Shown here piece after piece: positions 1-5,249 of a stretch of DNA of 5,249 nucleotides; the stretch's first letter is position 1; each line of letters begins with the position of its first letter. Both the position numbers and the translations under genes were made by a program. This stretch comes from an uncultured Acidimicrobiales bacterium. GTDB lineage: Bacteria; Actinomycetota; Acidimicrobiia; Acidimicrobiales; UBA10347. The DNA is taken from positions 1 to 5,249 of the forward strand of contig CALDGN010000408.1 in the NCBI GenBank assembly GCA_937942965.1. The letters run 5' to 3'. The notes beneath the pieces were generated by a model. That model did no database searches and was not told where the DNA came from. It saw only the letters and a list, made by a program, of their open reading frames with translations.

Positions 1-597
1 TTGCCCGAGGCCGAGGTCGCGGGCATCACCGAGGTCCTGCTCGAGTTCCATCGCAAGATCGCTGATCTGCAGCGACGGTTCCTGCGCATCATCGCGGTCG
101 GTGTCGGCGCCCACGAGTCGCTGTTCGACGACACGGTGCAATACGGCGCGAACTTGACCCGGGCGATCCGTTATCCCCCGATGGAGCAAGCGCCTGGTGA
201 AGAGCACGTGTGGGCAGGTGCCCATGCCGATATCAACTTGATCACGGCGCTGCCGCGCGCGACCGCTCGCGGCCTGCAGGTCGAGGTCGACGGCGCATGG
301 ATCGATGCCACGCCGCCCGAGGGCCACGTCATCATCAATACCGGCCTCATGCTGGAACGGGTGACGAACGGTCTGATTCCACCGGGCATGCACCGTGTCG
401 TTGCCGACCCGAATCAGCCAGGTGAGCGCATCTCGGTCGTGCAGTTCTGCCACCCGGCGCCCTGGACGATGCTGACGCCACTGTCCTCGTGCATCTCCGA
501 AGCGAACCCGCAGCGGTTCCTGCCGATTCGAGCCGCGGACGCCCTCGACGAGGTGCTCTGGCAGATCAACCTGTTCGACGCCGCAAAGCGCAGCTGA
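1..597 (+). CDS. 2-oxoglutarate/Fe(II)-dependent oxygenase, isopenicillin N synthase-like (C-terminal part, 5' end cut by window)
   Basis: This is the C-terminal 198 residues of a non-haem iron dioxygenase. Seen: an iron-binding triad H75-x-D77 (in GAHADINLITAL) and H131 (in GMHRVV), followed by R143-x-S145 (in ERISVVQF), which in this family binds the 2-oxoglutarate carboxylate. The block RAIRYPP at 55-60 and the GLQVEVDGAWID stretch are also typical of the isopenicillin-N-synthase/plant-dioxygenase superfamily. Family members are usually 300-350 residues, so roughly 120-150 residues, including the N-terminal DIOX_N region, should lie left of the window. The TTG at base 1 is therefore probably an internal codon rather than the start. 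The likely role is cytoplasmic oxidation of a small molecule coupled to 2-oxoglutarate decarboxylation. The substrate cannot be deduced, and a true penicillin-pathway role is not implied. The gene converges on the lipoprotein gene with 4 bases between stops. Confidence 0.9.
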   Translation: MPEAEVAGITEVLLEFHRKIADLQRRFLRIIAVGVGAHESLFDDTVQYGANLTRAIRYPPMEQAPGEEHVWAGAHADINLITALPRATARGLQVEVDGAWIDATPPEGHVIINTGLMLERVTNGLIPPGMHRVVADPNQPGERISVVQFCHPAPWTMLTPLSSCISEANPQRFLPIRAADALDEVLWQINLFDAAKRS

Positions 598-601
598 CGC
601 C

Positions 602-1702
602 TTAACCGGCGAGGACGCGTGCGAGGTCGCTCGCCGAGTCAACGGACAGTCCGCCCGCGAGCACGAGTCGAGTCTCGCTGGCGGATGGTCGCGTGAGCAG
701 TGGCGCCGTCACGACACCGCCGTCGACTTCGACCGCGATCACGATGCCGGTTTCGATCGCGGGCGAGTTCGGCGCGAACTGGCTCACGATGAAGTTGCGG
801 AACGCGGGCGTGATCGTCAGTTCGACCGCGGGCTGACGGTTGAAGCTCACCGCACGAGCCGAGGCGATCGCCTCGGTGCCAGAGAACACGTCGTCGCCGC
901 GTTCGAAACATGACGCTTCGCCGTACAGCACCGACTCTTCGATCTGATCACCGGTGCACGGGCCCGCACTGACGCCGGCCACCGTCCACAGCGACACGGT
1001 GGCTGCATCGGCGTCGGCGTTTACTCGAACCCAAGGATCAGCAGCGGGGCCGAGCAGGTTCGAGACTTGAGGAAGCAGCTGCCACGACGGCGGCACGACA
1101 GGCGGGGCGTCGAGCGGGGCGAATGCGATTTGGTACAACTCGCCATCGGCAGCGAACCGAATGTCGTCGGGGTTCGCAAAAATGCGCTCGACGGCGCTGT
1201 CGGGTTCGGGGTCTGCCCACCGGTCGACATAGACCCGACCCGGAACTCCGTTGCAGAGATCCCCATCGCGCCACGTGCCACCGCCAGGCAGCGTCAGCTC
1301 ACCAGTTGCGAGTCCAAAGCCCATTGCGTCTGCGAACAGACCGAGCGTGGCTTCCTCGAAGCCGCTCTCTTCGAAGAAGGGATGCACGTGGATGAGGCCA
1401 TCGGCGTGGCTGTGAATACCGAGCGGGTCGGCGTCGCTGTCGAACGGCGCCAGCACGTCATCGCAGATGCGCACGACATAGGCCGCATGCCAGTGCGAGG
1501 AACCCGGCGCAGGGCCAACCGCAGGCAGCCCGCCTGCATCACCGCTGGCCATGTCGGCCGAGGTGCGGCCGCCGCGTAGCGGGGTAATGACGACATCATC
1601 GGGTGTGACCGAGCACGCGCTCGCCACAAGGCCGAGCAGCAGTAGGACCGCCACGACGCATCGAACGGACATGGAACGGTGCTTCGGTTCGAGATCGTCC
1701 AT
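602..1702 (-). CDS. Predicted lipoprotein: His-rich N-terminal region plus C-terminal SecD P1-head-like domain
   Basis: The product is 366 residues and its function is unknown. Seen: a hydrophobic signal segment (residues 15-29) ending in ASA-Cys30, a slightly atypical lipobox, so the mature protein is probably lipid-anchored outside the membrane. A linker is followed by a His-rich block: HWH (70-72), Cys80, HSH (97-99) and HVH (105-107), a plausible metal site. The last ~90-120 residues (about 245-366) read like the periplasmic P1-head domain of SecD: an AVELTITPAF strand, then IAVEVDGGVVTAPLL (322-336), then a Gly-rich strand and helix ending DLARVLAG. The protein stops where SecD would enter its membrane domain. 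Start: ATG at 1702 is listed, but ATG at 1672 (residue 11) gives a more ordinary short signal peptide. Neither has a clear ribosome site. A -10-like element 9 bases upstream of 1702 fits a leaderless or short-leader mRNA. The downstream neighbour is a convergent oxygenase; the upstream neighbour is a giant surface protein. The function assignment is inference. Confidence 0.85.
   Translation of the reverse strand: MDDLEPKHRSMSVRCVVAVLLLLGLVASACSVTPDDVVITPLRGGRTSADMASGDAGGLPAVGPAPGSSHWHAAYVVRICDDVLAPFDSDADPLGIHSHADGLIHVHPFFEESGFEEATLGLFADAMGFGLATGELTLPGGGTWRDGDLCNGVPGRVYVDRWADPEPDSAVERIFANPDDIRFAADGELYQIAFAPLDAPPVVPPSWQLLPQVSNLLGPAADPWVRVNADADAATVSLWTVAGVSAGPCTGDQIEESVLYGEASCFERGDDVFSGTEAIASARAVSFNRQPAVELTITPAFRNFIVSQFAPNSPAIETGIVIAVEVDGGVVTAPLLTRPSASETRLVLAGGLSVDSASDLARVLAG
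1613..1660 (-). other. Lipoprotein signal peptide, hydrophobic core and lipobox (Cys30)
   Basis: Residues 15-30 of the lipoprotein form a Val/Leu-rich core (CVVAVLLLLGLVASAC) preceded by Arg14. Cleavage would fall before Cys30, encoded at 1613-1615. Position -3 is Ala rather than the usual Leu/Val, so the site is acceptable but not ideal. The 10 residues before Met11 are acidic and hydrophilic (DDLE), unusual for an n-region, which supports Met11 as the biological start. Confidence 0.7.
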
Positions 1703-1711
1703 GCAGGACGA

Positions 1712-1741
1712 AACATATCAGCGAGGCCCAGAGGAGCTCAC
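1712..1741 (-). promoter_or_regulatory. Possible promoter of the lipoprotein gene (extended -10)
   Basis: On the minus strand TG-A-TATGTT (1720 down to 1712) matches an extended -10 box, with TATGTT matching four of six consensus bases. A weak -35 candidate GTGAGC lies at 1741-1736 with an 18-base spacer. Transcription would begin around 1703-1706, at or just before the ATG at 1702. That would suit a leaderless mRNA, which is common in actinobacteria, or a ~30-base leader for the ATG at 1672. This is pattern-based only. Confidence 0.35.
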
Positions 1742-1757
1742 TCCCCCGGGCCTCGCT
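1720..1757 (-). terminator. Hairpin terminator of the giant surface-protein gene
   Basis: A perfect 10-bp inverted repeat (agcgaggccc at 1720-1729, gggcctcgct at 1748-1757) encloses an 18-base loop in which a further 3-bp GAG/CTC pairing (1731-1733 with 1741-1743) is possible. It begins 15 bases after the stop codon at 1772-1774. In the minus-strand transcript the stem is followed by GATATGTTT, a partial U-tract. The plus side has no T-run, so it should act on minus-strand transcription. The U-tract is weak, so termination efficiency is uncertain. Confidence 0.7.
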
Positions 1758-1771
1758 GTATGTCGTGCGAG

Positions 1772-4700
1772 TTAGTCCTGATCGCTGCGGCGACGGCGGC
1801 CTGCGACCTGCAGGACACCACCGAGCATCAGCATCAGCGTCGACAAGAGCACCAGCAGACGTGATGACGAGCCAGTGATCACGAGTTCGAGCACCTCGTC
1901 AGGCTCTTCCTCGGGCTCAACAGGATCGTCAAACGGACCTGGGTATTCAATCCCTGGTGGCGGCGTCGGCGTTGGCGTTGGCGGCGGTGTCGGCACCACC
2001 GTCGACGTTGTCTCGTCGTCGTTGTTGTTCGTCGGATCAGGATCCGGCGTGCTGGAGCTGATCGATGCGGTGTTGGTCAGATCGATGCCATCGCCGGCAT
2101 CGGCCGCGACGAGCACGGTGTACTCGAGCGCAAACTGCTCACCGACCTGCATCGGGCTGTCCTTGGCGCACATGAACCCGTCGAGGTCCCCGTCGTCGGC
2201 CGAGTTGCGAACGACGACGGCGGTGCATGCCCAACCGTCGACGGCCGGCAGTGCGACGTAGCTCAGCTCTTCGGGCAACAGGTCGCTCACGACAACGTCG
2301 TTGGCGGCGTTCGGGCCGAGGTTCGTGACGGTCAGCGTGTACGTGAGTTCGGTACCTGGCTCGACCGGTTCGTCCGTGCTCGAGGTCTTGACGATCGACA
2401 GGTCGGCACGCAATGGCGTGACCCGAGCCGAATCGTCGTCCGCGATGACCGGTGGGTCCGAGAACGGTTCGCCATCGGCGTCGAGCGGTGTGCCCTCGAC
2501 GCTGGCGACGTTCTCGATCGGATCGTCGATAACCGTCACTGCGGTGACCGTGACGAACTCGTCAGGAGCGAGCACCTGGTCAGCGACTGGGATCGCGACT
2601 GTCAGGCCGAGCTGCTCATCGACGACTTCGGTGACCAGCAGATCAACGTTGCCGATGTTCGTCACGACGAAGCACCAGGTCACGCTGGTGCCGGCATTGA
2701 CTTCGAGATCATCAACTGCGGTCGCACAGTCCGCATCGGCGCCTTGGGCGACGAGCTTGACGAGCGAGACGCCAGCTTCGTCGACGGCAGCGTCGTTCTG
2801 ATCGTCAACCTGACCGAGGTCAGCGATGGGGTTGCCTGCCGCATCGGATGGCGTACCCACGACCGACGACAGGCTGACGACGCCGTTCTCAGGAATAGCG
2901 CCTTCGCTGCTGAATCGGATGGATGCGCCCGGCGGCAGCGACAGGCCGCCGTTGCCGTAGTTGGCCAGCACGTCGACCTGGTCGAGGCCGAGCGGTGGGT
3001 TGTCGAACACGATGTCGGTCAGCGAAGTGTTGCCGGTATTCGTGACTTCGAAGCACCAGCGCACACCGTCGCCGAGCGTGCCGAGCACGAACTCGTCGAC
3101 GGATTCGACAGCGTCGTTACAGCTCTCGTTGATCGGCACGACGGTGTTTGTCAGCGTGATGCTCGGGATCAACTGCGCGGTCGCCACGATCTGGGCCGAG
3201 TCTTCGGCGTTGACCGAACCATCGGGGCCTTGGCCAGATGCAACCGCAGTGTTGATCAGCGGGGTTGCGTCGGTGACCGTGACGTCATAGGTCGTGTCGA
3301 AGGTCGCGCCAGGAGCGAGATCGCCGACGACGATCTCGGCGTTGGCCTGAGGATCGTTGATGACCACGTTGGTCGCCGCGCCGTCGCCGACGTTTCGAAC
3401 CGAGATGCAGTAGGTCACCGCATCGGTGATCATGACTTCGAGGCCAGGACCGATACCGACGACACCGTCTTCGAAGCTTGGGCAGGTGCCCGCGGGGCCT
3501 TCGACCACGGTCTTGACGATCGAAAGCTGGGGCAACAGCACCGGTGATGCTTCGATGCGGGCCAGGTCGTTGTCAGGATCGACTGGTCCGTTCGGACCGT
3601 CGCCGGTCACGGTTGCGATGTTGACCTCGGGCGTGCCCTGGTCGACCTCGACGTCGATGGTGAGGGTGACTTCGTCGCCAGCGGCGAGATCACCGATCGT
3701 GCCATCGAAGCTGGCCGGAGCCTGACTGTCGGTGACGACCACGTTGGTGGCGTCGCCGAGGCCGGTGTTTTGCACCGTGAGGCAGTAGGTCACCGTCTCG
3801 CCGAAGAACACGTCGAGTGCGGCGCCAACGCCTTCGATGCCGTCAGCGAATGCTGGGCAGATACCGCCAGGACCAGCGATGGCCGTCTTGACGATGTCGA
3901 GCACCGGTTGCGGTAGCGGCGACGTCGAAATCTGGGCCGTGTCGGAATCACCGGGCACGGGACCGTTCGGGCCGACACCGCTAACCAGCGCCGTGTTGAC
4001 CTCGGGGGTCGAAGCGCTGACCGTCAGGTCGAACGAGCGGGTTGCTTCGGCACCAACGACCAGCGTGCCGACGGTCCCGTCGAACCCAGCTGGAGCTTGG
4101 GAGTCACGGATGATGACGTCGGTCGCGGTGTCGAGACCGAGGTTGGTGATCGACATGCAATAGGTCACGACCTGGCCGAAGAGCACCGGCAGCGCAGGAC
4201 CAACGCCCTGGATGCCGTTGTCATAGTCAGGGCACGTCCCGTTCGGGCCAGCGACCACGGTCTTGATGATCTCGAGGCGAGGCTCGGGAGCGATCGCCGG
4301 CTGGATGGCGGCCTGATCCGAGTCAGGTGCGACCGGACCGTTTGGTCCGTCGCCATCGACACGAGCCGTGTTCAACACTGGCGTCTGACCATCGACGACC
4401 TTGTCGAAGGTCACCGTCCGCTCCGTCTCGATCGGCAGGTCGCCGATGAAGCCGTTGAAGTCAGCAGGGGCTTGGATGTCGGAGATGACGACATCGGTCG
4501 CCGTGGACAAACCGCTGTTGAAGATCGACAGGCAGTAGGTGACGGTCGAGTTGAACAAGACGGTGAGCGCAGGGCCTACGCCTTGGACGCCCTGCTCATA
4601 GCCGGGGCAGACGCCGTTCGGTCCCGGGACGACTGTCTTGACGATGTCCAGGATCGGATCCGGAAGTGGTGAGGACACGATGCGCGCCTGGTCGGTGTCG

Positions 4701-5249
4701 CCCGGTGCGGCACCGTTTGGTCCGTTGCCGGTCACGGTCGCCGTGTTGACCTCTGGCGTATTCGCATCGATCACGACGTCGTAGGAGCGAGCGGCTTCGG
4801 CGCCAACGGCGAGATCGCCGATCGCACCATCGAAACCGGCCGGAGCCTGGGAATCAGAGATGACGACGTCGGTCGCATCGGTGCCCGCATCGTTGCGAAC
4901 GTTCAAGCAGTACGTGACGGTGTCGCCGAAGAGGACGGCGAGCGAGGCACCGAGGCCATCGACACCGTCGGCCAGCGTCGCAGGACACGTGCCATTCGGG
5001 CCAGCAACAACCGTCTTCACGATCTGCAGCACCGGATCGGGCTGCGGCGACGCATTGATCTGCGCCTGGTCGCTATCGGTTGGCACCGCACCGTTTGGTC
5101 CGTTGCCGGTCACGAGTGCGGTGTTGACCTCGGGGGTGTTCGCATCGACGACGACGTCGTAGGAGCGAGCGGCTTCGGCGCCAACGGCGAGATCACCGAT
5201 CGCACCATCGAAACCAACCGGAGCCTGTGAGTCAGAGATCAGGACATCG
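1772..5249 (-). CDS. Giant cell-surface protein with tandem DUF11-like repeats and LPxTG-like C-terminal anchor (5' end cut by window)
   Basis: The frame is open from the right edge (first full codon 5248-5246) to TAA at 1772-1774: 1158 residues visible, N-terminus missing. Order: a partial repeat (residues 1-71), five similar repeats of 122-126 residues (72-694), two diverged repeats (695-947), a canonical DUF11 (TIGR01451-type) repeat (948-1085, starting ADLSIVKT, with TYTLTVTNLGPNAANDVVV), a Pro/Thr stalk (1086-1098), an acidic stretch, LVITG (1122-1126), a membrane segment (~1131-1150) and RRRR. DUF11 repeats are extracellular immunoglobulin-like beta folds in surface proteins and adhesins, so this is probably a long cell-wall or membrane-anchored stalk or adhesin. 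What it binds cannot be read here. Each full repeat carries exactly two cysteines. The GTG at 5113-5111 is an internal Val codon within the NTALVTGNGPNG part of a repeat, not a start. The mRNA probably ends at the hairpin at 1720-1757. Confidence 0.93.
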   Translation of the reverse strand, partial: DVLISDSQAPVGFDGAIGDLAVGAEAARSYDVVVDANTPEVNTALVTGNGPNGAVPTDSDQAQINASPQPDPVLQIVKTVVAGPNGTCPATLADGVDGLGASLAVLFGDTVTYCLNVRNDAGTDATDVVISDSQAPAGFDGAIGDLAVGAEAARSYDVVIDANTPEVNTATVTGNGPNGAAPGDTDQARIVSSPLPDPILDIVKTVVPGPNGVCPGYEQGVQGVGPALTVLFNSTVTYCLSIFNSGLSTATDVVISDIQAPADFNGFIGDLPIETERTVTFDKVVDGQTPVLNTARVDGDGPNGPVAPDSDQAAIQPAIAPEPRLEIIKTVVAGPNGTCPDYDNGIQGVGPALPVLFGQVVTYCMSITNLGLDTATDVIIRDSQAPAGFDGTVGTLVVGAEATRSFDLTVSASTPEVNTALVSGVGPNGPVPGDSDTAQISTSPLPQPVLDIVKTAIAGPGGICPAFADGIEGVGAALDVFFGETVTYCLTVQNTGLGDATNVVVTDSQAPASFDGTIGDLAAGDEVTLTIDVEVDQGTPEVNIATVTGDGPNGPVDPDNDLARIEASPVLLPQLSIVKTVVEGPAGTCPSFEDGVVGIGPGLEVMITDAVTYCISVRNVGDGAATNVVINDPQANAEIVVGDLAPGATFDTTYDVTVTDATPLINTAVASGQGPDGSVNAEDSAQIVATAQLIPSITLTNTVVPINESCNDAVESVDEFVLGTLGDGVRWCFEVTNTGNTSLTDIVFDNPPLGLDQVDVLANYGNGGLSLPPGASIRFSSEGAIPENGVVSLSSVVGTPSDAAGNPIADLGQVDDQNDAAVDEAGVSLVKLVAQGADADCATAVDDLEVNAGTSVTWCFVVTNIGNVDLLVTEVVDEQLGLTVAIPVADQVLAPDEFVTVTAVTVIDDPIENVASVEGTPLDADGEPFSDPPVIADDDSARVTPLRADLSIVKTSSTDEPVEPGTELTYTLTVTNLGPNAANDVVVSDLLPEELSYVALPAVDGWACTAVVVRNSADDGDLDGFMCAKDSPMQVGEQFALEYTVLVAADAGDGIDLTNTASISSSTPDPDPTNNNDDETTSTVVPTPPPTPTPTPPPGIEYPGPFDDPVEPEEEPDEVLELVITGSSSRLLVLLSTLMLMLGGVLQVAGRRRRSDQD
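1775..1993 (-). other. C-terminal stalk and LPxTG-like anchor (LVITG, membrane helix, RRRR)
   Basis: The last 73 residues are a Pro/Thr stalk (PTPPPTPTPTPPP, encoded partly by short GGCGTT-type DNA repeats at about 1961-1985 on the plus strand), an acidic stretch (DDPVEPEEEPDE), the pentapeptide LVITG (1871-1885), about 20 hydrophobic residues (1799-1858) and a tail with four Arg. The arrangement is that of a sortase sorting signal, but Val replaces Pro at position 2. If it is not cleaved by a sortase, it would still act as a single-pass membrane anchor with the basic tail inside the cell. Confidence 0.75.
1994..2407 (-). repeat. Repeat unit 8 (138 residues, canonical DUF11)
   Basis: Starts ADLSIVKTSS, then EPGTELTYTLTVTNLGPNAANDVVVSDLLP, ending in the Asp/Asn-rich DPDPTNNND turn and STVV. 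This is the classic DUF11 pattern. Its two cysteines (1008 and 1027) sit at different places from those in the other units. Confidence 0.9.
2408..2776 (-). repeat. Repeat unit 7 (123 residues, diverged)
   Basis: Starts AGVSLVKLVA, with cysteines 841 and 859 (TWC). It shares FVVTNIGNVDL and GTPLDADGEP with unit 6, suggesting that units 6 and 7 form their own subfamily. Confidence 0.78.
2777..3166 (-). repeat. Repeat unit 6 (130 residues, diverged)
   Basis: Starts PSITLTNTVV, with cysteines 710 and 732 (RWC replaces TYC). It has FEVTNTGNTSLTDIVF, a typical beta-strand pair of DUF11-type domains, but lacks the GPNG block and instead carries GTPSDAAGNPI. Confidence 0.78.
3167..3532 (-). repeat. 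Repeat unit 5 (122 residues, diverging)
   Basis: Starts PQLSIVKTVV, with cysteines 589 and 614. The DSQAPAGFDG block is replaced by NDPQANAEIVVGDL and GPNG becomes GPDG. It is the transition between the uniform and the degenerate units. Confidence 0.82.
3533..3907 (-). repeat. Repeat unit 4 (125 residues)
   Basis: Starts PVLDIVKTAI, with cysteines 464 and 489. It keeps DSQAPASFDG and GDGPNGPVDPDND. Confidence 0.86.
3908..4282 (-). repeat. Repeat unit 3 (125 residues)
   Basis: Starts PRLEIIKTVV, with cysteines 339 and 364. It keeps DSQAPAGFDG, VVGAEATRS and TPEVNTALV. Confidence 0.86.
4283..4657 (-). repeat. Repeat unit 2 (125 residues)
   Basis: Starts PILDIVKTVV, with cysteines 214 and 239. 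The middle is more diverged than in units 1 and 3 (DIQAPADFNGF, ETERTVTFDK), so it is not the immediate sister of unit 1. Confidence 0.86.
4658..5035 (-). repeat. Repeat unit 1 (126 residues)
   Basis: Starts PVLQIVKTVV and has cysteines at window-protein residues 88 and 114 (GTCP and TYC). It is 378 bp long, exactly the offset at which its DNA matches unit 0. Confidence 0.88.
5036..5248 (-). repeat. Repeat unit 0 (partial, C-terminal 71 residues)
   Basis: Contains the DSQAPVGFDG, IGDLAVGAEAARS, TPEVNTALV and GNGPNGAVPTDSD landmarks. The N-terminal half, with both expected cysteines, is outside the window. It is nearly identical to unit 1 over the overlapping part. Confidence 0.88.

Larger units (their letters stand above)
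1994..5248 (-). repeat. Tandem DUF11-like repeat array (one partial and eight full units)
   Basis: Units of about 366-414 bp follow each other without spacers. Shared landmarks are a start like P-x-L-x-I-V-K-T-V-V, GPNGTCP, GVGxAL, TVTYC, ATDVVIxDSQAPAGFDG, IGDL, TPEVNTAxV and a closing GxGPNGPVxPDSDxAxI. Similarity is highest towards the right edge (the protein's N-terminal side) and decays towards the C-terminus, with units 6 and 7 keeping only the framework and unit 8 being a plain DUF11 domain. Unit boundaries are set by eye at the repeated P-x-L/I start. Confidence 0.9.

Noticed and set aside
608..635. Inverted repeats ggcgag/ctcgcc and gcgag/ctcgc as a bidirectional terminator
   Set aside because: Short stems inside the lipoprotein coding end, with no T-tract on either strand; expected by chance in GC-rich DNA.
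1067..1579. Plus-strand open frame (170 codons) opposite the lipoprotein gene
   Set aside because: It lies opposite a frame with a signal peptide, lipobox, His motifs and a SecD-like domain; the antisense product has no recognisable features.
1294..1716. Alternative minus-strand frame overlapping the lipoprotein start
   Set aside because: An out-of-frame shadow; the translation is an Arg/Ser/Ala-rich mix without family features, while the 602-1702 frame has coherent domains.
2744..3547. Long plus-strand open frame (267 codons) opposite the repeat gene
   Set aside because: It is antisense to clear repeat domains, its translation is Arg/Asp/Val-rich without family features, and similar antisense frames recur because the GC-rich repeats lack stops on that strand.
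4097..4672. Plus-strand open frame (191 codons) antisense to repeat units
   Set aside because: A shadow of the repeat coding sequence, of low complexity and with no recognisable domain.
1994..5248. Repeat array as a CRISPR or other non-coding DNA repeat
   Set aside because: The period is about 375 bp, the units differ mostly in ways consistent with protein-level conservation, and the frame is continuous, so it is a coding repeat.

Overview
The window looks like high-GC actinobacterial DNA, perhaps from the class Acidimicrobiia (an Ilumatobacter-like organism). This rests on base composition, on the style of the secreted proteins (a DUF11-type repeat protein with an LPxTG-like tail, and a lipoprotein with a His-rich HWH...HSH...HVH region), and on the absence of clear Shine-Dalgarno sites. 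It is an inference, because no marker gene is present. No RNA gene, insertion sequence, CRISPR array or replication origin is visible.

Layout: three protein genes fill almost the whole window. At the left edge, on the plus strand, is the C-terminal 198 residues of an isopenicillin-N-synthase-like 2-oxoglutarate/Fe(II) oxygenase (ends at 597; its start lies outside the window). It converges, with only 4 bases between stop codons, on a minus-strand gene (602-1702) for a predicted lipoprotein. That lipoprotein combines a His-rich N-terminal region with a C-terminal domain resembling the periplasmic P1-head domain of SecD. After a 69-bp gap holding a 10-bp-stem hairpin terminator and a possible promoter, the rest of the window (1772 to the right edge) is one minus-strand gene. 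It encodes at least 1158 residues of a giant surface protein: tandem DUF11-like repeats of about 125 residues, a Pro/Thr and acidic stalk, an LVITG pentapeptide, one membrane segment and an Arg-rich tail. Its N-terminus is outside the window.

How they relate: the two minus-strand genes both encode exported, envelope-attached proteins and lie head to tail, but the hairpin and possible promoter between them argue for separate transcription. The oxygenase is on the opposite strand and has no evident functional link. The points most worth a second look are the His-rich/SecD-head fusion, the strict two-cysteines-per-repeat pattern, the recent 378-bp duplication at the right edge, and the non-canonical sorting-like signal. 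I see no evidence for a defence system or other multi-gene novelty.
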